This document shows positions 37,968 to 45,697 of a DNA stretch of 64,000 nucleotides, piece after piece. Source of the stretch: Aeromicrobium sp. Root344 (GTDB lineage Bacteria > Actinomycetota > Actinomycetes > Propionibacteriales > Nocardioidaceae); assembly GCF_001425755.1 (NCBI RefSeq), contig NZ_LMDH01000001.1, positions 829,787 to 893,786 on the forward strand. The letters are read 5' to 3'. The notes under the pieces were generated by a model that was given only the letters and a program-made list of their open reading frames with translations, had not been told where the DNA came from and made no database searches. Both the position numbers and the translations under genes were made by a program. The number at the start of each line of letters is the position of its first letter. The stretch's first letter is position 1.

Positions 37968-38908
37968 GCCAGCACCGCGCGTACGGCCGACAACCGCGCC
38001 TGCCAGCGGGCGTCGGTCTCGCCGTCGGCGGCGACCGCGTCGTACGCCATCGGGTCGAGCACCTGACGACCGACCGGCAGGAGCCCGTCGACAGGTCGCA
38101 ACGGTTCCGCGACCACGTCGCCGGCGAGCAGCGAGGTGGTGGCGAGGCCGCAGGCGTAGGGCAGGTCCGGGAGGGCGGCGGCCAGGGCGAGGCCGGCGGC
38201 CAGCCCGACCGACGTCTCGACGGCGCTGGAGACGACGACCGGCAGTCCGATCTGCTCCGCGATCCGCAGGCACGCATGGACTCCGCCGAGCGGTGCGACC
38301 TTGAGCACTGCGACGTCGGCGGCCTCGAGCTCGACGACGCGGAACGGGTCGTCGGCGCGGCGGATCGACTCGTCGGCCGCGATCGGGACGCCGACCTTGC
38401 GGCGTACGGTTGCGAGCTCCTCGACCGAGGCACAGGGCTGCTCGACGTACTCGAGGCCGTGGGCGGCGATGTTGAGCGCGGCGATCGCGCTGATCGCGTC
38501 GTCGACGGACCAGCCGCCGTTGGCGTCGACGCGGATCTTGCCGCGTGGCCCGATGGCGTCGCGGACCGCCTCGACGCGCTCGACGTCGTCGGCGAGGGTC
38601 TGGCCCTTCTCTGCAACCTTGACCTTGGCGGTCGCGCACCCGCTCCTGCGCACGATGCCGTGCGCCTGCTCGGGACCGACGGCGGGAACCGTGCAGTTGA
38701 CCGCGACGTGTGTGCGTACGGGTGTGGGCCAGGCGCGCTCCGCCGAGTCGAGCGCGGCGGCGAGCCAGGGCGCGCTCTCGCGGGCGTCGTAGTCCAGGAA
38801 CGGGCTGAACTCGGCCCACCCGGCGGGACCCTCGACGAGCATCCCCTCACGCCGGTCGATGCCACGGAACCGCGTGGGCATCTCGATGGCGTACGTACGG
38901 AACTGCAC
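37964..38908 (-). CDS. menC: o-Succinylbenzoate synthase
   Basis: Enolase-superfamily dehydratase of menaquinone synthesis, 314 aa. The GTG start is supported by a TAAGTT box 7 bases upstream (leaderless). Catalytic and metal residues are visible: TAKVKVAEKG (Lys), RVDANGGWS (Asp), EYVEQPC (Glu), AADESIRR (Asp/Glu) and VLKVAPLGG (Lys). It is translated ahead of menD with a 4-base overlap. Confidence 0.93.
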   Translation of the reverse strand: MQFRTYAIEMPTRFRGIDRREGMLVEGPAGWAEFSPFLDYDARESAPWLAAALDSAERAWPTPVRTHVAVNCTVPAVGPEQAHGIVRRSGCATAKVKVAEKGQTLADDVERVEAVRDAIGPRGKIRVDANGGWSVDDAISAIAALNIAAHGLEYVEQPCASVEELATVRRKVGVPIAADESIRRADDPFRVVELEAADVAVLKVAPLGGVHACLRIAEQIGLPVVVSSAVETSVGLAAGLALAAALPDLPYACGLATTSLLAGDVVAEPLRPVDGLLPVGRQVLDPMAYDAVAADGETDARWQARLSAVRAVLA

Positions 38909-38915
38909 GACTGGC

Positions 38916-38939
38916 AACTTACCGCCCGGTCCGTAGCGT
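38916..38939. promoter_or_regulatory. Divergent leaderless promoters of menC and the NAD(P)-binding gene
   Basis: Minus strand TAAGTT (38921-38916) ends 7 bases before the menC GTG. Plus strand TAGCGT (38934-38939) ends 6 bases before the ATG at 38946. The 37-base gap leaves no room for leaders with ribosome sites. Confidence 0.5.
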
Positions 38940-38945
38940 GGAGTC

Positions 38946-39605
38946 ATGACTCGTGTTGCCATCGTCGGAGGCCATGGCAAGATCGCCCGCCTCCTCATCC
39001 CGCTGCTCGTCGACGCCGGGCACCAGCCCGTGGCGCTCGTCCGCAATCCCGACTACTCCGCCGAGCTCGAAGCGCTCGGCGCCGAGGTCGGCATCCTCGA
39101 CATCGAGCAGGACGGCGCGGAGGCATTCGCCGAGGCGTTCACCGGTGCCGACGCCGTGGTGTTCGCGGCCGGCGGTGGCCCCGACGGCAACATCGAGCGC
39201 AAGCGGACGGTCGACCTCGGCGGCTCGCTCAAGTCGATCGAGGGCGCACGTGCGGCGGGCGTCAGCAGGTTCGTGCAGGTCTCGGCGATCGGCGTCGACC
39301 AGCCGCTCGGCGGGGACGCCGGCGACGTGTGGACGGCGTACGTCGAGGCCAAGCGCGACGCCGACATCGCGCTGCGCGACAGCGACCTCGACTGGACCAT
39401 CATCCGGCCCGGCGGCCTGACCGACGACGCACCGACGGGCCAGGTCGAGCTGGCCGACAAGGTCGAACGCGGACAGGTGCCTCGTGCCGACGTCGCAGCC
39501 GTGATCGTCGCGGCGCTCGACGAGCCGGCCACGATCAACCGCCAGTGGGAGCTCGTCAGCGGCAAGCACCCGATCGACGACGCCATCGCCGGGGCCGTTG
39601 CCTAG
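38946..39605 (+). CDS. NAD(P)H-binding SDR-like protein (YwnB/NmrA type)
   Basis: 219 aa, ATG start. Atypical short-chain-dehydrogenase fold: nucleotide motif VAIVGGHGKIARLL (residues 4-17), VALVRNPDY, VFAAGGG, FVQVSAIGVD and DWTIIRPGGLTDD (about residues 155-167), as in NAD(P)-binding proteins that often lack the full Tyr-x3-Lys dyad. Substrate unknown. It is divergent from menC but not obviously part of menaquinone synthesis. Confidence 0.8.
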   Translation: MTRVAIVGGHGKIARLLIPLLVDAGHQPVALVRNPDYSAELEALGAEVGILDIEQDGAEAFAEAFTGADAVVFAAGGGPDGNIERKRTVDLGGSLKSIEGARAAGVSRFVQVSAIGVDQPLGGDAGDVWTAYVEAKRDADIALRDSDLDWTIIRPGGLTDDAPTGQVELADKVERGQVPRADVAAVIVAALDEPATINRQWELVSGKHPIDDAIAGAVA

Positions 39606-39619
39606 CGCCTGCGCACGCA

Positions 39620-39776
39620 TCGGCGGTGACCCAGGTCGAACCTTCGCGCGTCGGCGGTGACCCAGGTCGAACCTTCGCGCGTCGGCGGTGACCCAGGTCG
39701 AACCTTCGGACCTCGCGTTCGACCAGACTCACCGCTCCCGCAGCCTTCCGACCCCGCGTTCGACCAGACTCACCGC
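39620..39776. repeat. Array of three direct and two inverted repeat units
   Basis: A 31-bp unit beginning TCGGCGGTGACCCAGGTCGA is repeated at 39620, 39651 and 39682 (third copy 28 bp). Two inverted relatives, CGTTCGACCAGACTCACCGC, lie at 39716-39735 and 39757-39776 with a 41-bp period. All five share GCGGTGA-N4-GGTCGAAC, so the array can fold back on itself. It fills the 191 bases between two convergent genes. Confidence 0.85.
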
Positions 39777-39796
39777 CCACTCGCCGGCGCCGTCGC

Positions 39797-40840
39797 CTAG
39801 GCCCGTGCGGCGCGCCTCAAGGCCTCGCGGTCGAGCTTGCCGCCGGAGAGCAGCGGCAGGGCGTCGAGCAGGACGACCTCACGAGGTGCCCACGTGCGGG
39901 GCAGCCCCGCCTCCTCGACGCCGTCCCGCAGCTCGTCGAGCCGCAGCCCGTCGAGGCACACCGCGTCGTCGGGCACGAGAAAGGCCACGACCCGCGCGCC
40001 CCACTCCTCGTCGGGCACGCCGAGGGCGACCGCGTCGCGCACCCCGTCGTACGTTCGGAGGGCAGCCGTCACCGCCGGCAGCGGAATGTTGACACCGCCG
40101 CTGATCACGACGTCGTCGAGGCGGCCGGTGACGTGCAACCGGCCCTCGTCGTCGATCGAGCCGAGGTCGGCCGTCGCGAACCAGCCGTCGTGCAGCACCC
40201 GGGCGGTCGCCGCCGGGTCGGCGTAGCCGTCGAACAGCACCGGACCGGCGAGCTGCACCTGACCCGCGTCGTCGATCCGCACCTGCACGCCGTCGAGCGG
40301 CAGCCCGTCGTAGACACATCCCCCGCAGGTCTCGGTCATGCCGTACGTCCGCACGACACGAACGCCGGCCCTTCGGAGCGTGTCAAGGAGCTCCCCCGGA
40401 ACCGCCGCACCGCCGATCAGCAGAGCATCCAGACCGGCGAGGACCGCGACGTCGCCCGACTCGACGAGGCGGTGCACCTGCGTCGGCACGAGCGAGGCGT
40501 AGCGACGAGTGCCGGGGACCGCAGCGATCGCCGCGTCCAGCGACGCGTGCTCGTCGGCGTACGCGGGCTCGAGACCGGCGACCGCCGAACGTACGAGCAC
40601 CTGGAGGCCCCCGACGCCGCTGACCGGCATGGCCTGCAGCCAGCCGCCGGGTCCGCCGAGCCGGTCGAGGCTCGCGTGCGCGGACGCCAGCACGGCGGCG
40701 TGCGACAGCACGACGTCCTTGGGCTCGCCCGTGCTGCCGGAGGTACGGATGACGATCGGCTCGGCGCCGTCGCGGACCCAGGGCTCGACCAACGCGAAGA
40801 CCTCACGCGGCGACCCAGCGACGGGTCGCAGCCCGGTCAC
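39797..40840 (-). CDS. menE: o-Succinylbenzoate-CoA ligase (short form)
   Basis: Adenylate-forming enzyme activating o-succinylbenzoate in menaquinone synthesis, 347 aa, a short form typical of actinobacteria. GTG start overlapping the stop of the gene upstream. AMP-binding motif IRTSGSTGEPKDVVLSH (about residues 30-46), RTYGMTETCGG, GWFATADLGSIDDEGRLHVTGR (two abutting motifs) and the C-terminal lysine region LSGGKLDREAL. The context, between menD-C and menA, supports the assignment. Confidence 0.88.
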   Translation of the reverse strand: MTGLRPVAGSPREVFALVEPWVRDGAEPIVIRTSGSTGEPKDVVLSHAAVLASAHASLDRLGGPGGWLQAMPVSGVGGLQVLVRSAVAGLEPAYADEHASLDAAIAAVPGTRRYASLVPTQVHRLVESGDVAVLAGLDALLIGGAAVPGELLDTLRRAGVRVVRTYGMTETCGGCVYDGLPLDGVQVRIDDAGQVQLAGPVLFDGYADPAATARVLHDGWFATADLGSIDDEGRLHVTGRLDDVVISGGVNIPLPAVTAALRTYDGVRDAVALGVPDEEWGARVVAFLVPDDAVCLDGLRLDELRDGVEEAGLPRTWAPREVVLLDALPLLSGGKLDREALRRAARA

Positions 40841-41397
40841 TCCGGCTCCCCCGGCTCGGCCGGATCGTCGAGCGGACGCTTGAGGTAGGTCCAGGGGAAC
40901 CACATCGTGCCGATGCGCTCCCAACCCTTGGACTCGAGATCCTTGGCCTTGCGGCTGCCGATCACGGCCCGCTTGTGCTCCCACTGCACGGGCGACTTCT
41001 CGACGTCGTGGAACAGCGGGCCGTACCCGATCGAGTGCCAGCCGTGCCGACCCCACGCGTTGAGCACGTCGATCTCGTTGAACGCGGTGAGGCCCACGAG
41101 CTGCCGCAGCTCGGCCGTGCCGGGGATCGGGACGGGCCGGTGCCCGAAGCGCTGCTGCGCCGCCTGACGCGACATCCCCAGCGCGGAGCCGATCGCCTCC
41201 CAGCTCGATCCGGCGGCGCGCGCAGACGTCACGGCGGACCTCAGCAGGCGGCCGACCTCCTCGTACGTACGGTGGGTCAGCACCACCAGATCGAGGTGCG
41301 CCTCGGGCTCGCTCTCGAGCCGCCGCTCGATCGTGGGATCCAGCCGGGCTATCGCCCGGCCGATCAGATCCGAGAACTCCTGGTCGTCGATCGCCAT
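40837..41397 (-). CDS. Uncharacterised protein with a predicted HTH
   Basis: 186 aa, ATG start chosen because a strong promoter (-35 TTGACG, 17 bases, -10 TAGCGT) ends 7 bases upstream; an upstream in-frame start would overlap the -35. The N-terminal half is helical, with a helix-turn-helix-like segment SSWEAIGSALGMSRQAAQQRFG (two helices, about residues 64-85). The second half is Trp/Gly/His-rich (WGRHGWHSIGYGPLFHDVEK) and may be a separate small domain. It overlaps menE and so may be co-transcribed with it. Function unknown, possibly a DNA-binding regulator. Confidence 0.6.
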   Translation of the reverse strand: MAIDDQEFSDLIGRAIARLDPTIERRLESEPEAHLDLVVLTHRTYEEVGRLLRSAVTSARAAGSSWEAIGSALGMSRQAAQQRFGHRPVPIPGTAELRQLVGLTAFNEIDVLNAWGRHGWHSIGYGPLFHDVEKSPVQWEHKRAVIGSRKAKDLESKGWERIGTMWFPWTYLKRPLDDPAEPGEPE

Positions 41398-41404
41398 GTC
41401 GTCA

Positions 41405-41433
41405 ACGCTAGCTTGACACTCAGCAAGCGTCAA
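41405..41433 (-). promoter_or_regulatory. Near-consensus promoter of the HTH gene (leaderless)
   Basis: Minus strand TTGACG (41433-41428), 17-base spacer, TAGCGT (41410-41405), then 7 bases to the ATG. Confidence 0.65.
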
Positions 41434-41445
41434 CCTGACGTTGAC
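41429..41445. promoter_or_regulatory. Inverted repeat over the HTH gene promoter
   Basis: GTCAACCTGACGTTGAC: perfect 6-bp arms with a 5-base centre, covering the -35 box and lying between the HTH gene and menA. Possible autoregulatory operator. TTGAC-type half-sites recur at 41413 and 41401. Confidence 0.45.
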
Positions 41446-41473
41446 ATGCTGTCAGGTGGCAGACTGGTCGATC

Positions 41474-42361
41474 GTGACCACCCCTTCACTCTCGCCCACC
41501 CAGCTCTGGGTCGCCGGCGCCAGGCCCCGTACGCTGCCCGCCGCGATCGCGCCGGTCCTGGCCGGCACCGGTGCCGCGGCCTTCGCCGACGCGTTCGTCT
41601 GGTGGAAGGCGCTGCTCGCCCTCGGGGTGTCGCTCTCGCTGCAGATCGGGGTCAACTACGCCAACGACTATTCCGACGGCATCAAGGGCACCGACAACGA
41701 TCGGGTCGGACCCCTGAGGCTGGTCGGGTCCGGGCTCGTGCCGGCTCACTCGGTCAAGCGCGCTGCACTGCTGTTCCTCGGCCTCGGCGCCGCATTGGGG
41801 TTCGCCCTCGCGGCGACGTCGAGCTGGTGGCTGCTGCTCGTCGGCGCGGCCGCGATCGGCGCCGCCTGGACCTACACCGGCGGACCGTCGCCATACGGCT
41901 ATCGCGCGCTGGGCGAGGTCAGCGTCTTCGTGTTCTTCGGCCTCGTCGCGGTGCTCGGCACGGCGTACGTGCAGATCGAGGACTTCACCTGGCTCGCCGT
42001 GGCCTGCGCGATCGGCGTCGGAGCGCTGGCCTGCGCGATCCTCGTCGCCAACAACCTGCGCGACATCCCGACCGACTCCGTCACCGGCAAGAAGACCCTC
42101 GCGGTCGTCCTGGGCGACACCTGGACGCGCCGGTTCTACTCGCTCCTGCTTCTCGTCGCGGTCGCGTCGCTGATCTGGGCGTCGGTGTTCACGCTGTGGG
42201 CGCTGCTCGGCCTCGCGATGGCACCCCTGGCCGTACGTGCCCGGCAGGCCGTCACGTCGGGCGCCAAGGGCATGGCCCTGATCCCCGTGCTGCGCGACAC
42301 CGGCCTGGCCGAGCTCGTGTTCGCCGTCGGGCTCGCGCTCGGGCTGTTCATCGGGGCCTGA
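41474..42361 (+). CDS. menA: 1,4-Dihydroxy-2-naphthoate polyprenyltransferase
   Basis: Membrane prenyltransferase attaching the isoprenoid tail to the menaquinone ring, 295 aa with about eight helices. Both Asp-rich motifs are present: [16 protein letters not shown] (about residues 55-70) and [22 protein letters not shown] start; an earlier in-frame start (41441) would sit in the promoter region of the divergent gene. It is followed after one base by the phosphodiesterase gene, so the two are probably one transcript. Confidence 0.92.
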   Translation: MTTPSLSPTQLWVAGARPRTLPAAIAPVLAGTGAAAFADAFVWWKALLALGVSLSLQIGVNYANDYSDGIKGTDNDRVGPLRLVGSGLVPAHSVKRAALLFLGLGAALGFALAATSSWWLLLVGAAAIGAAWTYTGGPSPYGYRALGEVSVFVFFGLVAVLGTAYVQIEDFTWLAVACAIGVGALACAILVANNLRDIPTDSVTGKKTLAVVLGDTWTRRFYSLLLLVAVASLIWASVFTLWALLGLAMAPLAVRARQAVTSGAKGMALIPVLRDTGLAELVFAVGLALGLFIGA

Positions 42362-42362
42362 C

Positions 42363-42860
42363 GTGCTGCGCGTCGCGGTGCTCGCCGACACCCATGCGCC
42401 GCGCTTCTGGAAGTCGATGCCACCTGCCGTCGCCGAGCAGCTCACCGACGTCGACGTGATCCTGCACGCCGGAGACGTCTGCGTGCCGAGCGTGCTCGAG
42501 GAGCTCACCGCGTACGCGCCGGTGCACGTCGTCCTCGGCAACAACGACGGTCCTGACGTCGCGGCGTGGGGCGCACCGGAGACCTTGGAGCTCGACCTCG
42601 ACGGACTGCGCGTCGCGATGATCCACATCAGCGGTGACAAGGTCGGCCGTGCCGCCCGTATGCGGGGACGGTTCCCCGAGGCCGATCTCGTCGTCTTCGG
42701 GCATTCGCACATCCCGTGGGACACCGAGCAGGACGGTCAGCGGCTGTTCAATCCTGGCTCGCCGACCGACAAGCGCCGCCAGCCGCGCGGCACGATGGGC
42801 CGGCTCCTGATCGACGCCGGTGTGCTGGTGTCGGCCGAGATCATCCCGGTCACACCCTAG
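42363..42860 (+). CDS. YfcE/MJ0936-type metallophosphodiesterase
   Basis: Calcineurin-like phosphoesterase, 165 aa, GTG start one base after menA. Metal ligands in order: [29 protein letters not shown] and FGHSHIPW. Small members of this family hydrolyse phosphodiesters; the natural substrate is unknown. It ends with an 11-base convergent overlap with the PLP enzyme gene. Confidence 0.87.
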   Translation: MLRVAVLADTHAPRFWKSMPPAVAEQLTDVDVILHAGDVCVPSVLEELTAYAPVHVVLGNNDGPDVAAWGAPETLELDLDGLRVAMIHISGDKVGRAARMRGRFPEADLVVFGHSHIPWDTEQDGQRLFNPGSPTDKRRQPRGTMGRLLIDAGVLVSAEIIPVTP

Positions 42861-43932
42861 GCAGCACGCCCGTCAGGTCGAACTCGGCGAGCGCAGCCGC
42901 GTACGGGCCGATGTCGAGTCCATGGGCCGCGAGCCACGCGTCGTCGTAATAGGTGTGCCCGTAGCGCTCGCCGCCGTCGCACAGCAGCGTGACGACGCTT
43001 CCGGTCTCGCCCGCGGCGCGCATCTCGGCGATCATCTGCAGCGACGCCCAGACGTTGGTGCCGGTCGACCCGCCGACTCGCCGACCGAGGATGCCGGACA
43101 CCCAGCGCATCGCCGCGATGGAGGCGGCATCCGGTACGTGGACCATGTCGTCGATGACGCCGCCGACGAACGACTTCTCGACCCGCATGCGGCCGATGCC
43201 CTCGATGCGGGACGGCCGGTCGGTCGTGACGTCCGAGCGGTCGGCCTCCCAGCCGCCGTAGAACGCCGAGTTCTCCGGATCGGCGACCACGACGCGGGTG
43301 TCGTGCCGGCGATAACGGACGAAACGGCCGATCGTCGCCGACGTCCCGCCCGTGCCCGCGCCCACGACGATGACGCTGGGGCACGGGTGTGGCTCGGCCG
43401 CCAGCTGCTCGAAGATCGACTCCGCGATGTTGTTGTTGCCCCGCCAGTCCGTCGCCCGCTCGGCGAACGTGAACTGGTCCATGTAGTGCCCGTTGCACTT
43501 GCTCGCGAGCTCCTGGGCCACGTCGTAGACCGTGCCCGGGTCGTCGACGAGGTGGCACTGTCCGCCGTAGAACTCGATGAGGTCGATCTTCTCGGGACTC
43601 GTCGTCGCAGGCATGACCGCGACGAACGGCAGGCCGATCAGGCCCGCGAAGTAGGCCTCGCTGACCGCCGTCGAGCCGCTCGACGCCTCGATGATGGTCG
43701 TGTCCGGCTTGAGCCAGCCGTTGCACAACGCGTACAGGAACAGTGAGCGGGCCAACCGGTGCTTGAGGCTCCCGGTCGGGTGGATCGACTCGTCCTTGAG
43801 GTAGAGGTCGATGCCCGGGACCGGGATCGGCAGGACGTGCAGATGCGTGTCGGCGCTGCGGTTGGCATCGGCGTCGACCCGGCGGATGGCCTCGGCGATC
43901 CAGGCTCGGCTCTCAGTCGACGTCTTCGGCAT
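42850..43932 (-). CDS. cds1: PLP-dependent cysteine desulfhydrase/synthase-like enzyme (Cds1 type)
   Basis: 360 aa, ATG start. Fold-type II PLP enzyme: Schiff-base Lys57 in [24 protein letters not shown] (phosphate/substrate loop) and [16 protein letters not shown] (PLP phosphate binding). Its length and sequence match the actinobacterial Cds1 group, which releases H2S from cysteine, rather than CysK/CysM. The start overlaps the upstream DUF4229 gene by 20 bases. Activity is inferred from family resemblance. Confidence 0.75.
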   Translation of the reverse strand: MPKTSTESRAWIAEAIRRVDADANRSADTHLHVLPIPVPGIDLYLKDESIHPTGSLKHRLARSLFLYALCNGWLKPDTTIIEASSGSTAVSEAYFAGLIGLPFVAVMPATTSPEKIDLIEFYGGQCHLVDDPGTVYDVAQELASKCNGHYMDQFTFAERATDWRGNNNIAESIFEQLAAEPHPCPSVIVVGAGTGGTSATIGRFVRYRRHDTRVVVADPENSAFYGGWEADRSDVTTDRPSRIEGIGRMRVEKSFVGGVIDDMVHVPDAASIAAMRWVSGILGRRVGGSTGTNVWASLQMIAEMRAAGETGSVVTLLCDGGERYGHTYYDDAWLAAHGLDIGPYAAALAEFDLTGVLPRV

Positions 43933-44179
43933 GGCGAGACTCCTCGATGCGTTGCGTCATCCGCGCGGCCCGCTCCTGGACGTTCTGGGCGAGCTTGTCG
44001 CGCAACCCGGCGAGCGCGAAGATCGAGATGACCGAGGACAGCACGAGCGAGACCAGCAGGACCAGGAGCGACGTGAGGTTGCCCCAGTCGACCCAGATCG
44101 ACGCGATCAGCCAGACCACCCCGAACGTCGCCCCGAACACGGCGAGGCGGGCGAGCGTGTAGGTCCAGAAAGCCTTCAT
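43913..44179 (-). CDS. DUF4229-type small membrane protein
   Basis: 88 aa, ATG start with TAGGCT 6 bases upstream (leaderless). Two helices (about residues 8-27 and 35-58) and a charged, coiled C-terminus ([22 protein letters not shown] region). It matches the DUF4229 pattern of actinobacteria; function unknown. It overlaps the cysteine desulfhydrase-like gene downstream and is probably co-transcribed with it. Confidence 0.75.
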   Translation of the reverse strand: MKAFWTYTLARLAVFGATFGVVWLIASIWVDWGNLTSLLVLLVSLVLSSVISIFALAGLRDKLAQNVQERAARMTQRIEESRHAEDVD

Positions 44180-44185
44180 GACCGC

Positions 44186-44241
44186 AGCCTAATCGCTCGC
44201 GGAGTCACGCTGGGAGCCGGTTGCACCGTCCCCGGTACGGT
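44186..44241. promoter_or_regulatory. Divergent leaderless promoters of the two small membrane-protein genes
   Basis: Minus strand TAGGCT (44191-44186) ends 6 bases before the DUF4229 ATG. Plus strand TACGGT (44236-44241) ends 6 bases before the ATG at 44248. Confidence 0.55.
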
Positions 44242-44247
44242 TGACGC

Positions 44248-44517
44248 ATGGGCAAGTTCCTGCTGATCGTCATCGGTCTGGCCCTGTTCGTCTACGCCCT
44301 CTTCGACCTCGTCGCGACGCCGCGCGAACGCGTCCGTTACCTGCCCAAGCCGCTGTGGTTCGTGGTCGTCCTGGTCATCGGCATCGGCCCGCTGGTGTGG
44401 CTGCTCCTCGGTCGCGAACGTGCGGCGCCAGGTGGCGGCCGGGCGCGGCCGCCCCGTCCGCCGAGCCCCGGCCCGCGCGGTCCCGACGACGATCCGGACT
44501 ACCTCCGAGGCCTCTAG
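44248..44517 (+). CDS. PLDc_N-type two-helix membrane protein
   Basis: 89 aa, ATG start with a leaderless-type promoter. Helices at about residues 3-22 and 34-55 with FDLVATPRERVRYLPKPLW between them match the PLDc_N (phospholipase D nuclease N-terminal) small proteins of actinobacteria; there is no nuclease domain. The C-terminus is Pro/Arg-rich. Function unknown. Confidence 0.75.
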   Translation: MGKFLLIVIGLALFVYALFDLVATPRERVRYLPKPLWFVVVLVIGIGPLVWLLLGRERAAPGGGRARPPRPPSPGPRGPDDDPDYLRGL

Positions 44518-44530
44518 CCCCGCCCCCCCA

Positions 44531-44596
44531 GCCAACTTTTGAAGCGTTGCGCAGGTTCTGACGCGGTTTTGGCTGCGCAAGGCTTCAAAAGCTGGC
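44531..44596. repeat. 66-bp palindromic element, copy A
   Basis: Two 23-base arms (44531-44553 and 44574-44596) pair at 21 of 23 positions around a 20-base centre. The left arm begins GCCAACTTTTGAAGCG and is identical over all 23 bases to the left arm of copy B at 45626. It lies 90 bases before the DUF559 gene. Confidence 0.9.
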
Positions 44597-44686
44597 GTGT
44601 CCACAGGATCCCCGGGCGCCCGCCGGTTCGCACAGGGCTCGGTCATCGTCGCGTCGCCGTGGCGGCGTGCCTGCATCGTCGGAGGA

Positions 44687-45619
44687 ATGCCTCTCATCCG
44701 CGACCTGCCAGCCGATTTGAAAGACGTCCCCTTCACGACGGCGACGGCCAGGAAGCGCGGCATCGGGCGCGGGGTGCTCGCGGGCAAACGGTGTCGTCAG
44801 GTGTTCCGGGGTGTCTGGGTCTCCGCGGACGTCGAGCTGACCTTCAGGCTCCTGCTCCAGGCTGCACGACTGGCGTTGCCCCGCGACGTCGTCGTGAGCC
44901 ACACCAGCGCCATGCGCCTCTACGGCCTCGAACCGCGCACTGGTCGCCACCCGCATCTCGAGTTCTCGACGACCCGCACGACCGTCACTCGCCACGTGGG
45001 CATCGTGCTGCACCGCCGGCAACGCCGGATCTCCACAATCGAGATCGAAGGGCTCCCCGTCACCGGCCCCGAGCGCACGTTCGTCGACTGCGCGGGCCGG
45101 CTGAGCTTCGTCGAGCTCGTCCAGCTCGGCGACTTGCTGATCCACACCGGGAGGACGACGCTCGACGCCCTCACGGCGTACGCCCTCGATCGCCACCTGC
45201 ACGGCGTGCGGCGAGCGCGAAGGGCGGTCACGTACGTGCGGGAGAACGTCGAGTCGCCGATGGAGACGGTCATCCGTCTGTTGCTCGTCTTCGCCCGACT
45301 GCCCGAGCCGCGGCGCAACGTCGTCCTCCTCGACGACGATGGGCGCTTTCTCGGACGAGGCGACCTGGTCCTCGATCGGTGGAAGGTGCTCATCGAGTAC
45401 GACGGGTGGCACCACGAACGCTCGTCGGCACAGCGGCAACAGGACATCCGACGGCGGGAACGCATCGAGGCCGCGGGTTGGGTCGTCATCGTCATCACAT
45501 CAACAGACCTGACACGTCCTCAGGAGATTGCGTGGCGGGTGCACCGGGCGCTCACGGCGCGGGGCTACGCGGGGCGTCCCCCAAGGATGAGCATCATGTG
45601 GCAGCGCTGGTTCGCCTGA
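44687..45619 (+). CDS. DUF559 (Vsr-like PD-(D/E)XK) protein with AbiEi-like N-terminus
   Basis: 310 aa. ATG chosen; GGAGG is only 1 base upstream, so the start is not certain. The N-terminal part (residues 15-130) has a winged-helix-like start (TATARKRGIGRGVLAGKRCR) and resembles AbiEi-type antitoxin/regulator proteins. The C-terminal part (residues 185-295) is DUF559, related to very-short-patch-repair endonucleases: Glu193 (SPMET), Asp226 (GRGDLVLD) and Glu237 with Asp239 (IEYDGWHH), then ERIEAAGWVVIVIT. It sits between two copies of a 66-bp palindrome, 90 bases after one and 6 bases before the other. Biological role unknown. Confidence 0.8.
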   Translation: MPLIRDLPADLKDVPFTTATARKRGIGRGVLAGKRCRQVFRGVWVSADVELTFRLLLQAARLALPRDVVVSHTSAMRLYGLEPRTGRHPHLEFSTTRTTVTRHVGIVLHRRQRRISTIEIEGLPVTGPERTFVDCAGRLSFVELVQLGDLLIHTGRTTLDALTAYALDRHLHGVRRARRAVTYVRENVESPMETVIRLLLVFARLPEPRRNVVLLDDDGRFLGRGDLVLDRWKVLIEYDGWHHERSSAQRQQDIRRRERIEAAGWVVIVITSTDLTRPQEIAWRVHRALTARGYAGRPPRMSIMWQRWFA

Positions 45620-45625
45620 CTCATC

Positions 45626-45691
45626 GCCAACTTTTGAAGCGTTGCGCACGTTCTCGTGGTCGGGAACCTGCGCAAGGCTTCAAAAGTTGGG
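45626..45691. repeat. 66-bp palindromic element, copy B
   Basis: Same architecture as copy A: 23-base arms, 20-base centre (sequence differs from A except for GTTCT). The left arm is identical to that of A and the right arm matches at 21 of 23 bases. It begins 6 bases after the DUF559 stop and ends 6 bases before the stop of the ABC permease gene, so it lies between convergent genes. Confidence 0.9.
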
Positions 45692-45697
45692 GGCTGG

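Noticed and set aside
39606..39796. CRISPR array
   Set aside because: Direct copies are adjacent with no unique spacers, and two further units are inverted; there are no cas genes.
40837..41397. Toxin-antitoxin module
   Set aside because: Only one gene with an HTH-like segment is present; its neighbours are menE and menA, not a toxin.
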